Assembly: GCA_050696075.1 (NCBI GenBank)
Contig: JBOGUF010000052.1
Coordinates: forward strand, 1-33,695
DNA from: JBOGUF01 sp050696075
GTDB taxonomy: Bacteria > Chloroflexota > Chloroflexia > Thermomicrobiales > UBA6265
Length of the DNA stretch: 33,695 nt
Direction: 5' to 3'
The position numbers and the translations under genes are program-made. Positions 16,110-24,001 of this stretch are shown here, in pieces (the stretch's first letter is position 1; every line of letters begins with the position of its first letter). The notes beneath the pieces are model-generated. The model did no database searches and had not been told where the DNA came from. It saw only the letters and a program-made list of their open reading frames with translations.

Positions 16110-17150
16110 ATGCAGCCATTCATCCTCGACCCCCAACAGGAACACGCACCCGACCTGATCGGCGCGGTGATTTGCGAAGAGGTGAAGGCGAACGGGCGAC
16201 GGCTTTTTCACAAGGGCCACCGGCTGACGCGAGAAGACCTAGCGGCACTGCCGGCTATCGGCCGCTCAATCCACGCGGTGCGGCTCGACGCGGACGACGT
16301 CCACGAGGACGAGGCGGGGATGCGCCTGGCAACGGCGGTGGCCGGGCAGGGGGTCTTCCCAAAGGGACCGGTGCAAAGCCGGGTGAATCTGGTGGCGCAG
16401 CGCAAGGGATTACTCCGGGTCGATGCCGGCGCGGTGAAGGCGCTGAACCGCATCGAAGGGGTGGCGGTCTTCACCTTGCCGGATCGACTGACCGTCGTAC
16501 CGGGGAAAATCGTGGCCGGGGCAAAGATTACCCCGGTGGCGATCCCACGGGCGACGCTCCAGGAAGCGGAGGCATTGGCGGGGCGGTCGCCGGTGGTCCA
16601 GGTGAAGCCGTTTCGGACGCTGCGGGTCGGGGTGGTGACGACCGAGGGTCTGGCGGGGAAGGTTCGCGACCGCTTCCGAGAGACGGTGACGAAGAAGATC
16701 GACTGGTACGGCGGGGAGGTGCTCGGCTTCGCCGATTTGCCGAACGACCCAGACCAAGTCGCCCCGACGATCACCGGATTGATCGACGACGGTGGGGCCG
16801 ATCTGGTGCTGACGGGCGGCGGCAACACGATCGACCCGCTGGATGCGGCGCTGCTCTCGCTGCCGCGGATCGGTGGCGAGATCGTCAAGTTCGGGGCGCC
16901 GGCGCATCCCGGCAGCATGTTCTGGCTCGCCTACCGGGGCGAGACGCCGATCTTCAATCTGGCCTCGTGCTCGATGTATTCGAAGGCGACGGTGGCCGAT
17001 CTGATCCTCCCCTGGATCATGGCCGGCGAACGGGTGACACTAGACGATTTGGCCGCCCTCGGCTACGGCGGACTGCTCGACCGCGACATGGGCTTCCGGT
17101 TCCCGCCCTACGACGTCGAGGCGACCGATGAGGAAGACAGCGAGGAGTGA
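16110..17150 (+). CDS. MoCF-domain (molybdopterin-binding-like) protein
   Basis: A 346-aa protein with a C-terminal MoCF_biosynth domain (about 171-310), the fold shared by MogA, MoeA and CinA. The key loop LTGGGNTIDPLDAAL starts at 234, where MogA-type proteins bind molybdopterin. The N-terminal 170 residues resemble the SAF/hinge region of MoeA-like proteins (GAVICEEV, FHKGHRLT, VAGAKITPVAIP). It starts at ATG 16110 with GGAG 6 nt upstream. No other molybdenum-cofactor genes are adjacent. The family is often found as an uncharacterised stand-alone protein, so a direct cofactor role is not certain. Confidence 0.8.
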   Translation: MQPFILDPQQEHAPDLIGAVICEEVKANGRRLFHKGHRLTREDLAALPAIGRSIHAVRLDADDVHEDEAGMRLATAVAGQGVFPKGPVQSRVNLVAQRKGLLRVDAGAVKALNRIEGVAVFTLPDRLTVVPGKIVAGAKITPVAIPRATLQEAEALAGRSPVVQVKPFRTLRVGVVTTEGLAGKVRDRFRETVTKKIDWYGGEVLGFADLPNDPDQVAPTITGLIDDGGADLVLTGGGNTIDPLDAALLSLPRIGGEIVKFGAPAHPGSMFWLAYRGETPIFNLASCSMYSKATVADLILPWIMAGERVTLDDLAALGYGGLLDRDMGFRFPPYDVEATDEEDSEE

Positions 17151-17170
17151 GCGGCGCTGACTGCCGAGTG

Positions 17171-17261
17171 CGAGCAGCTAGAGTCTAGGAGCTAGGAGCT
17201 AGGAGCTAGGAGCTAGGAGCTAGGAGCTAGGAGCTAGGAGCTAGGAGCTAGGAGCTAGCTG
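17171..17261. repeat. Array of ten perfect CTAGGAG heptamers
   Basis: Ten exact copies of CTAGGAG occupy 17185-17254. Degenerate units flank them: CGAGCAG (17171), CTAGAGT (17178) and CTAGCTG (17255). The array fills the gap between the convergent MoCF-protein and hypothetical genes and ends one base before the latter's stop. Each unit carries AGGAG (Shine-Dalgarno-like) and CTAG. The same unit types occur at the tig/clpP junction. Confidence 0.97.
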
Positions 17262-17262
17262 C

Positions 17263-17676
17263 TTAGAACTCGCCGCCCGAGTCGGACGTGTCTTGCGGCA
17301 GTTGCGGCGCCTCCGTGCCCGCGGGGAGGTAACCGGGAACGGGGCGGACGGGGGGTAGGTCGGCGGGGAGCGCTTTGCGTAACTCTTCGAAGGCGGCGGT
17401 CGCCTGCTCGAACTGCTCCGGCTCAATCTCGTTGCCATGGCGGCGGAAGGTTTTCATGATCTCTTCGGCGGTGCCGTATTGGGTCAAGGGACGGTAGACG
17501 TGCCGGGGTTTCGACACCGTCAGGCTGTGGTGACCCGGCACCGTCGAGCGGTCGGGCACCTGCCCCGGCTCCTGCGGCGAGGCGTATGCGCCTGGCGCCG
17601 GGGTCTGACCCGGACGACCGGTGGCCACCAGGATCGAGCTCGTCATCTTCTCGCCGGTCGGCTTCGTCTCTTCCAT
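17263..17676 (-). CDS. Hypothetical protein, Pro-rich
   Basis: A 137-aa product I do not recognise. The first 60 residues are rich in Pro, Gly, Thr and Ser and look disordered. A short region at about 65-105 (LTQYGTAEEIMKTFRRHG, then EQFEQATAAFEELRKAL) is predicted helical and is the only part that looks folded. The tail is again Pro-rich. No signal peptide or membrane segment. It converges on the MoCF-protein gene across the heptamer array and is divergent from the sulfatase gene. The codon pattern supports coding, but the start is uncertain because the ribosome-binding site is weak. Confidence 0.55.
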   Translation of the reverse strand: MEETKPTGEKMTSSILVATGRPGQTPAPGAYASPQEPGQVPDRSTVPGHHSLTVSKPRHVYRPLTQYGTAEEIMKTFRRHGNEIEPEQFEQATAAFEELRKALPADLPPVRPVPGYLPAGTEAPQLPQDTSDSGGEF

Positions 17677-17776
17677 CCTCGCCCCTCATCGTCATTAATA
17701 GCCGTCGTTGCTCCTGACTAGTGTGCCGCATCTCGCCGCGCGGCGCACGTCGCACGCCAGACGGAAGGGCCGTGTC

Positions 17777-19081
17777 TTGCACCCATCACAGGCTGCTCAT
17801 CGACCGCACATCCTCCTGATCACCTGCCACGACCTCGGCCGCTTCCTCGGCTGCTACGGCGTGCCGACGGTGCGCACGCCATACCTCGACGCGCTGGCGG
17901 CGAACGGCGTCCGCTGCGATCAGGCATTCTGCACCGCGCCGCAGTGCAGCCCCAGTCGCGCCGCCCTGGCGACCGGTCGCTACCCGCACGCCAACGGCGT
18001 GATGGGCCTGACCCATGCCCGGTTCGCGTGGGATCTGCATCCCGACGAACGGCATGTCGCCCAGATCCTCGGCGCGCATGGCTACGAGACCCATCTCTTC
18101 GGCCTGCAACACGTCTCGCCCAATGTGGACCGGCTGGGTTTCCATATGACGTACCGGCGTGCGACCGGCCCCGAGGTCGCCGCCGACGTCGAAGGATTCC
18201 TCCGGGCCGCGCGCCCGACGCAACCGCTCTATCTGGAGATCAATCTGGAGGAACCGCACCGCCCATTCGACCACGGCGGCGTCGAGCCGGACAGCGCCGG
18301 CGGCGTCACCGTGCCGCCCTATTTGCCCGACACGGCGGCGGCGCGGGAGGAAGTGGCCGCCTTGCAGGGCGCGGTTCACGAGGCGGACCGGGCCATCGGC
18401 CGTATTCTGAAAGCATTGGACGCCGCTGGACTGGCCGATAACACGCTGGTCGTCTTTATGCCGGACCATGGAATCGCGATGCCGCGGGCCAAATGCACCC
18501 TCTACGATGCCGGTATCGGCGTCGCCTTGATCGTTCGCTGGCCTACCGGCGGCGTTGGCGGCGGCAGAACCGATTCGTCGCTCATCAGCAACGTCGACGT
18601 CCTACCGACATTGCTCGACGCGGCCGGTATCGCCGCGCCGGGGAATCTTCATGGCCGGTCGTTCCTGCCCGCGCTTCGCGGTCAGGCGTCTACGCCGCGC
18701 GACGCGATCTACGCCGAGAAGACCTACCACAGCTACTACGACCCGATGCGCGCCATCCGCACTAACCGCTACACGTTCATCCGCAACTTCGAGAGCGCGT
18801 TCCTGGTCGAGGTCCCCGGCGACGTCCAACTTGGCCCGATCTACCGCACCGAGGCGCACCGCTACGTCTCCGCCACCCATCCACCTGTCGAACTCTACGA
18901 CCTGGCAACCGATCCGCTGGAACAGACGAATCTCGCCGGCCACGCCGAGGTCGCCCACATCGAACGGGACCTGTCGGCCCGCCTCTGGCGCTGGATGGAG
19001 GAGACCGGCGACCCACTGCTCGACGGGCCGGCGCCATCGCCCGCGTACCGGCGGGCGATGGCGGCACGGACGGCGACGTAG
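17777..19081 (+). CDS. Type I sulfatase
   Basis: A 434-aa sulfatase/alkaline-phosphatase superfamily hydrolase that removes sulfate esters. The formylglycine motif is CSPSR, with Cys57 the residue to be oxidised, followed by AALATGRY. Metal ligands are expected at Asp19 (HDLGRF) and in MPDHG, with the lysine of PRAKCTLYD nearby. TTG 17777 is preferred because GGAAGGG lies 7 nt upstream; GTG 17723 and TTG 17708 are alternatives. No signal peptide is visible from any of these starts, so it is likely cytoplasmic. It ends 3 nt from the convergent SDR gene. No formylglycine-generating enzyme is encoded in the window. Substrate unknown. Confidence 0.9.
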   Translation: MHPSQAAHRPHILLITCHDLGRFLGCYGVPTVRTPYLDALAANGVRCDQAFCTAPQCSPSRAALATGRYPHANGVMGLTHARFAWDLHPDERHVAQILGAHGYETHLFGLQHVSPNVDRLGFHMTYRRATGPEVAADVEGFLRAARPTQPLYLEINLEEPHRPFDHGGVEPDSAGGVTVPPYLPDTAAAREEVAALQGAVHEADRAIGRILKALDAAGLADNTLVVFMPDHGIAMPRAKCTLYDAGIGVALIVRWPTGGVGGGRTDSSLISNVDVLPTLLDAAGIAAPGNLHGRSFLPALRGQASTPRDAIYAEKTYHSYYDPMRAIRTNRYTFIRNFESAFLVEVPGDVQLGPIYRTEAHRYVSATHPPVELYDLATDPLEQTNLAGHAEVAHIERDLSARLWRWMEETGDPLLDGPAPSPAYRRAMAARTAT

Positions 19082-19084
19082 GAG

Positions 19085-20104
19085 CTACCGCAACGTGGTC
19101 AACTCGGTGAGCCCCGATTGCTCGATCAGCGGGGCCTGAACCTCGTCATGCGCGCGATTCAGCCCGTCGATCGTGTCCTTAAAGGGACCGACCGCGAGGC
19201 GGCGCGGCCGGCTGCCGCGCTCCATCGGAATGAGGGCATAGACCGCGTCCGCGACCTCCCGCGGGTCGAGTTCTGGATCGGGGACCAGGCTCTCCCGCAT
19301 GTGAGCAATATGCTCCTCGAAGGCGGCGAGGCGCGCCTGGTCTGCATCCGACAGACTTGCCACCATCTCTTCGAAATAGCGCATGGCATTCTCTTGGAGC
19401 CGCGTCGGATAGGCGCCCGCCGGTTGGATGATCGTGACCTCGATGCCGAACATCGCCTCTTCATAGGCGAGCGCGTCCGCGGCAGCTTCCGCCGCCAGTT
19501 TCGAGGCACAATAGCCGCCGAGCATCGGATCGAGGATGCGGCCGAGCGCGCTCGAGAACTGGATCAGGTAGCCGCTGCCGCGTTCGCGCAGATGCGGCGC
19601 GACGGCGCGGAACATGCGCAAGCTCCCATTCACATTGGTCTCGAGATTGGCGTCGAAGGATGCGACCGGCTGCAGCTCCGTCGGCCCCGGAACGACGATG
19701 CCGGCGTTGTTGACGAGGATGTCGATTTGCCCGGCGCGCTGGAGCGCCTCGGCGACGCCGCTATCCACCGAAGCCTGGTCGGTGACGTCGATGTCGATGA
19801 CCTCGATCGCCAGATCTTCGCGTTCCGCCAGCTGTCGAAGCTCCGCGGCTGCCGGTGCGTTCTGGCCTTCTGTTTCGCGCATGGTGGCGACAACGTGCAG
19901 ACTGTTGCGGGCGAAGGTCTCGGCCATGAGCCGGCCGAAGCCCGAACTGGTGCCGGTGATGAGCACAACGGGTTGCGCGCCGGTCGGTCCGGCCTGTGCC
20001 CAACCGGACCTCGTTATGGACAGCGCCGCTATGGCCGCGCCCCCTGTGAGCACGCCGCGGCGGGAAAGGGTCGAGCTGTTTAGGATGGTGCTTACGTTGT
20101 TCAT
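19085..20104 (-). CDS. Tat-exported short-chain dehydrogenase/reductase
   Basis: A 339-aa classical SDR. The cofactor motif TGTSSGFG is at 50-57, NNAG at 132-135, and the catalytic Ser185, Tyr198 and Lys202 (YCASK) are all in place. Unusually for this mostly cytoplasmic NAD(P)-dependent family, it carries a Tat-like leader: LSRRGVLTGGAAIAALS at 13-29, then an Ala-x-Ala site near 36-38. ATG 20104 has AAAGGAG about 8 nt upstream. It lies 32 nt after a truncated 2Fe-2S gene. Such leaders are typical of the molybdopterin subunit that normally follows that gene, so a gene fusion or replacement is possible. Confidence 0.88.
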   Translation of the reverse strand: MNNVSTILNSSTLSRRGVLTGGAAIAALSITRSGWAQAGPTGAQPVVLITGTSSGFGRLMAETFARNSLHVVATMRETEGQNAPAAAELRQLAEREDLAIEVIDIDVTDQASVDSGVAEALQRAGQIDILVNNAGIVVPGPTELQPVASFDANLETNVNGSLRMFRAVAPHLRERGSGYLIQFSSALGRILDPMLGGYCASKLAAEAAADALAYEEAMFGIEVTIIQPAGAYPTRLQENAMRYFEEMVASLSDADQARLAAFEEHIAHMRESLVPDPELDPREVADAVYALIPMERGSRPRRLAVGPFKDTIDGLNRAHDEVQAPLIEQSGLTELTTLR

Positions 20105-20136
20105 GGATTTCACTCCTTTGCGCCAAACGCATGCGT

Positions 20137-20316
20137 CTAGCGAGTGGTGATTTCGCGGCCGGCGACGTGGACGGCGGCAGCGCCGCATCGCGCCGCGCCG
20201 CAACCTCTTTTCGAGCCGGTTAGCCCCGCCGCCTCGCGGATCGCCCAGAGCAACGGGACGTCCGGTTCGACGGCCAGGGTCGTCGGCTGTCCGTTGAGAA
20301 CCAGCGAAACACTCAT
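20137..20316 (-). pseudogene. Truncated 2Fe-2S subunit (isoquinoline oxidoreductase alpha-like)
   Basis: A 59-codon frame with a strong ribosome-binding site (AAGGAGG, 8 nt). It matches the N-terminal ferredoxin-like domain of the small subunit of molybdenum hydroxylases (NGQPTTLAVEPDVPLLWAIRE, then GLTGSKRGCG). Intact proteins are about 150 aa. Here the frame stops right after the first cluster loop. Only Cys39 and Cys44 remain; the third ligand position reads Ala (RCGAAA instead of the usual CGAC), and everything downstream is lost. It cannot bind the usual clusters and is best called a decayed remnant. Confidence 0.75.
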
Positions 20317-20361
20317 GATCGGCGCCTCCTTGTCATGCGGCCGTGCGCGTCGGCTTCCCGG

Positions 20362-20405
20362 TGATATGTGGCCAGCCAGCATCATTATTGGCCAGTCACA
20401 TATCA
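20362..20405. promoter_or_regulatory. Inverted repeat before the 2Fe-2S remnant, candidate operator
   Basis: TGATATGTG (20362-20370) and CACATATCA (20397-20405) are perfect 9-bp arms separated by 26 nt. TGGCCA occurs next to each arm on the inside (20369-20374 and 20389-20394). It lies 46-89 nt before the 2Fe-2S remnant on the minus strand, close to a broken MarR gene, and could be a former MarR-type operator. Promoter elements inside it are not convincing. Confidence 0.4.
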
Positions 20406-20497
20406 GCCACACAATGAGTCTCATGCACGCGGCCTAGGATGCGCTGATGAAACCCTGGGAAAACGCTGAAAGGGGATGGTGGCGTGCTGGGGGACGG

Positions 20498-20977
20498 CTA
20501 GTCGCTGGGGGTTGGGAGTCGCTTCGCGGCATGTTGCAGCGCGTGGAGCAGGGCGTCGCGGTCACGATCGGACATGCCGCTCGTGGTCGCCGCCTCGAGT
20601 TCGGCCCACGTCCGGCGTATCTCCTCGCACAGCTCGACGCCGCGCGGCGTGAGCGAAACGATGACCGCGCGCCGGTCGCGCGCGGATGCCGCGTGGCGCA
20701 CGATCTGCTAACGCTCGAGGCGAAAGACCATCCGGGCCACGGTGGAGGCGTCCGGGTTCAGCGCCCGGACGAGCTCGGCCTGGGTCCGCGCGTCCTCATC
20801 GCTAAGGTGCATGAACACCAGTTCCTGCCCTGGGTAGAGGCCGATCTTGCGTAGCAGCGAGGCGGCGATCGCCTTGTGCGCCTTCGCCAGTTGCACGATG
20901 GCATAGCTCACCGGCCCCGCCGCGGCCAACGACGACGGGCTCGCGGGCGTCCGTTTGTCCGAGATCACCTTCGACAC
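20498..20977 (-). pseudogene. MarR-family regulator interrupted by an in-frame amber codon
   Basis: Two pieces in the same reading frame together make a normal MarR protein of about 158 aa. The first (from ATG 20977) holds the dimer helix and HTH, ending STVARMVFRLER. The second begins QIVRHAASARDRRAVIVSLTPRG, the wing and following helix. Between them is a single TAG at 20710-20708. A C-to-T change in a CAG codon would explain it, as no frame shift is involved. Unless suppressed or a sequencing error, the product is truncated in the middle of the winged helix and should not bind DNA. Neighbouring decay supports a real pseudogene. Confidence 0.8.
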
Positions 20978-21037
20978 GACTAGCCTCAGTCTTGCAATCG
21001 TTCAGGCCAAGCAGGACGCTGAACTGTGCAGCTTGTA

Positions 21038-21670
21038 TCACATCGGGCCAATGCGGTCTGGAGGCCGCGCGACGACCAAGCGGAAGACGCCGGCCAGGCG
21101 CCGCCGTTCCGATTCGATCGCGAAGCCCATGGATCGGGCCGTCTCGATCGTGCGCCGGTTCAGATGGCACCCGATAAAGCGCTCCTGCACGGGCGAGAGC
21201 AGGCGTTCGAGCCACGCCACCGGCGGTACCGGCGACAGGACATGCTCCAGGAGGACGACCCGTCCGTCCGGACGGCAGACGCGCGCCAACTCGCGCAGCG
21301 CCGCCACCGGATCGGGCACCGTGCAGAGGGCAAGGCTGATGGCGACGGAGTCGAAGGTGGCGTCCGGGAAGGCCAGCCGCTGGGCGTCCATTTGCGCGAA
21401 CGCCACCTGTCGCCCGAGCGCCCGTGCCCGCTCTCTGGCAATCGTCATCATCCCATGGGACAGATCGACGGCGACCGCCCGCGTCACGGCGTCCGTGTAG
21501 TACGGCAGGTTGAGACCGGTGCCGACCGCGACTTCCAACGTTTCGCCCCGCAACTCGGCCCCGAAGCGCTGCCGGAGATCGCCGAGGACGAGGCGCTCGC
21601 CCCGGCCGACCGAGGCGTCGTAGGTGGAGGCGCGTTTGTCGTAGATGTCGCGGATCCGCGGAAGATTCAC
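21038..21670 (-). CDS. Class I SAM-dependent methyltransferase (UbiE-like)
   Basis: A 210-aa Rossmann-fold methyltransferase. Motif I LEVAVGTGLNLPYY is at 45-58, motif II AVDLSHGM follows, and the central FDSVAISLALCTVPDP segment is typical of the Methyltransf_11/UbiE group. GTG 21670 is preferred, with GGGAG about 9 nt upstream; ATG 21733 has no ribosome-binding site. The small-molecule substrate is unknown; quinone or lipid methylation are family possibilities. It precedes the MarR pseudogene by 60 nt and may once have been co-transcribed with it. Confidence 0.85.
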   Translation of the reverse strand: MNLPRIRDIYDKRASTYDASVGRGERLVLGDLRQRFGAELRGETLEVAVGTGLNLPYYTDAVTRAVAVDLSHGMMTIARERARALGRQVAFAQMDAQRLAFPDATFDSVAISLALCTVPDPVAALRELARVCRPDGRVVLLEHVLSPVPPVAWLERLLSPVQERFIGCHLNRRTIETARSMGFAIESERRRLAGVFRLVVARPPDRIGPM

Positions 21671-21930
21671 GTGACGACTCTCCCAAGGTACGACGAAGTC
21701 GTCCGGCCAGAAGATTCTAATCAAGACCAACATTCATCGCCCAATGCAATGTTAGGCGACGTCGTATAAGATGCGATTGGGTTTCCAGACAATCGAACCA
21801 CTGGCCGGTGGTCCCTGTCGACGCTACCTACGTCAGAGCTGCTCCGTCGCGGGCGCTCGACGTGGTGACAGCCGCATTGGGCATCGTGCCGTCGTTGGGG
21901 ATCGGTCTCTCGCGAGAAGGAGCGTGGGCG

Positions 21931-23859
21931 ATGGATACTCGTGCGCGGTGGCTGACCATCTTGATCGTCGTGCTCTTGCTGGCGGCCGGGGTACCGGCCG
22001 GCTGGTCTGCCGCACAAGAGGGTGAGCGAAACGAGCCGTTCGGCGGCACCGGACCGACGACAAACTACGGTGATTCGCGCATCGAAAATGCTGAGTTCTC
22101 CGCGGCATTTACGCCGTTGATACAAACGGGGAACACGGGAGACATTCTCTATACCGATTCGCCATCCGCGCCAGGCACGGCTTGCGGTACATATGCCGAC
22201 GCGTTCCCTCCAATCATGGAGATCGCCGTATGGATGCCGATCGTCTATCCGTCCGGGAACTTCGCGCAGAATGTTGCCGCCGGATTTCAGTATTGGCAGG
22301 TCTTGCCCAATAGCGACATCGAGCTCGTTGGACTTACAGAGCTTGCCTTTGGCGTTGCCTCTCCAACGCTGCCGGTGGACTTCGACATCCATACGCTGGT
22401 CAACGTACCTGTTGGACCGACCTTCCTCACGATCGTCGACGTGTTTTGGTTCGACGCATTCGGCGAAGTAGATGGCCACTTTGCCTACTTGGTTGACTTC
22501 TACGACACGCTTGTCAACGATGGTGGCGGCTGGCAGTCCCTCGGCGTGGCCGATGCCTGCTATTCGCTGTTCGATCCCGTGGCCGCGATCAGCCCGGAGC
22601 GGGGTACGGTCAATGCTTCGGTGGGCTATGCGATCGCGTTCTATCCGATCGACGTTCCGGTGACGGTTCGCTGGGATAGCATGACACTCGGGAGCACGAG
22701 AACCGATTTCTTCGGAAGCTCGGCCGGCACGTTGCGCGTGCCCGCCGCCCCCATGGGCAATCACACTGTCTCCTTCTTGGCGGGCGAGTGGCAGGCGGCG
22801 ACCACATTCACCGTCGTTCCACGCATCAAGATCATCCCGGGCGAAGCTTCGCGTGGAGACACGGTCGATGTCTCGCTTCGCGGATATAAGGCGAGGGAGA
22901 CAGTCCGTATCCGATGGGAACGAGATGGGTCCTGGGTTGAGTTGGCGCGCGTGACGACGTCCGGCACCGGCAGCGCCAATGTCGACGTCGTCGTGCCAGA
23001 CTGGGCGCCTGTCGGCCAGAACTCAGTGCGCGGCGATTCAACGAACTCGTCAGGCGGTCGTGCGCAGACCAACGCGTTCTCTGTTGACGACGTGCCGCTC
23101 CCCGAACCCGGAACACTCCTCCTGGGTTCGATTCGCGGCACGGTCAATAGTCGGGTAACCGCCACCGTGGGCAACTTCCCGCCGAACGAAACCGTGACCG
23201 TGACGTTCCGCGGCTTCTATGAAGCCACCGCGAGCGCGATGACGGACGCAACCGGCGCCGCCACGATGAGCTTCAAGGTGCCCGCGTCGCCCAAGGGCTT
23301 CCATGGCGTCGAGGCGACCGGCGGCAACGTCGAGGCGACGGCGACATACGAAATCGTGCCGCGAATCAAGCTGACTCCAGGTCAGGCCGCGCGCGGCGAT
23401 CCCGTCGGGGTGTCGTTGCGCGGATACGGTGCGCGGGAGATAGTCCGCATCCGGTGGCAGCTCGATGGGTCGTTCGAGCAACTGACCACCGTTACGACCT
23501 CCGGCTCCGGCAGCGCCAATCTCGACATTACCGTGCCGCTGGCGGCGCCGGATGGCTCGGCGTCGGTACGCGGCGATGGGCCGATTGGCCGCGCCCAGAC
23601 GAACGCCTTCGTCGTCAGCGGCGGACCGTTCGAACCTGCCGCGGTCGAGGAGTCCTCGCCAACGCCTACGGCGACGCCGGAAGCGGCCGAGACGGCGTCG
23701 CCGACCACCGAGCCCACCGCGACGGTCGAACCGACACTAGAGCCGACGGCAACGCCGACCGAGGTACCGCCCGTCGAACCAACCGCGACGACAGAGGCGC
23801 CGACCGATCCGCCGGCCGAGGCATCGCCGAGTCCGGAAACGACGGGGGAGACAACATAG
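21931..23859 (+). CDS. Secreted protein with beta-sandwich repeats and Thr/Pro/Glu tail
   Basis: A 642-aa product from ATG 21931 (AAGGAG 8 nt upstream). A signal peptide is clear (LTILIVVLLLAAGVPAGWSA, residues 8-27). Residues about 40-235 form a unique domain I do not recognise. Then come two related units beginning VPRIKIIPGEASRGD at 296 and VPRIKLTPGQAARGD at 476, each containing SLRGY...VRIRW and TTSG(T/S)GSAN. A different Ig-like unit lies between them (about 393-474). The last 65 residues are Thr/Pro/Glu-rich (TATPEAAE, TEPTATVEPT), a spacer often seen on extracellular Chloroflexota proteins. No LPXTG or membrane anchor ends the protein. Probably extracellular or loosely surface-attached; function unknown. 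Confidence 0.85.
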   Translation: MDTRARWLTILIVVLLLAAGVPAGWSAAQEGERNEPFGGTGPTTNYGDSRIENAEFSAAFTPLIQTGNTGDILYTDSPSAPGTACGTYADAFPPIMEIAVWMPIVYPSGNFAQNVAAGFQYWQVLPNSDIELVGLTELAFGVASPTLPVDFDIHTLVNVPVGPTFLTIVDVFWFDAFGEVDGHFAYLVDFYDTLVNDGGGWQSLGVADACYSLFDPVAAISPERGTVNASVGYAIAFYPIDVPVTVRWDSMTLGSTRTDFFGSSAGTLRVPAAPMGNHTVSFLAGEWQAATTFTVVPRIKIIPGEASRGDTVDVSLRGYKARETVRIRWERDGSWVELARVTTSGTGSANVDVVVPDWAPVGQNSVRGDSTNSSGGRAQTNAFSVDDVPLPEPGTLLLGSIRGTVNSRVTATVGNFPPNETVTVTFRGFYEATASAMTDATGAATMSFKVPASPKGFHGVEATGGNVEATATYEIVPRIKLTPGQAARGDPVGVSLRGYGAREIVRIRWQLDGSFEQLTTVTTSGSGSANLDITVPLAAPDGSASVRGDGPIGRAQTNAFVVSGGPFEPAAVEESSPTPTATPEAAETASPTTEPTATVEPTLEPTATPTEVPPVEPTATTEAPTDPPAEASPSPETTGETT

Positions 23860-23931
23860 TCGTTCTCCTTACCGTCCTTTCGGGAACAGAGCAGAGCAAC
23901 GGGCAAATCCGATCTATCAAAATATCTCCCA

Positions 23932-23976
23932 TTGACATGATTGCATCGCTAGGATATCCTAGCGATGCAATCATGT
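23932..23976 (+). promoter_or_regulatory. Promoter inside a perfect 42-bp palindrome
   Basis: Bases 23935-23976 read identically on both strands, with the centre at 23955/23956 (GATATC). A near-consensus promoter is built into it: TTGACA at 23932-23937, exactly 17 nt, then TATCCT at 23955-23960. The transcript would start near 23967, and the HTH gene starts at 24002 behind AGGAG (23990-23994). A palindrome covering the whole spacer and -10 element suggests repression by a symmetric protein, most simply the HTH product itself. Confidence 0.75.
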
Positions 23977-24001
23977 ATTTGCAATGGTTAGGAGTAACGC
24001 G

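Noticed and set aside
17171..17261. CRISPR array
   Set aside because: The repeat is 7 bp with no spacers between copies, and no cas genes are nearby.
20498..20525. Another degenerate heptamer array (CTAGTCG, CTGGGGG, TTGGGAG)
   Set aside because: It lies within the last codons of the MarR gene, is only loosely periodic, and could be ordinary coding sequence.
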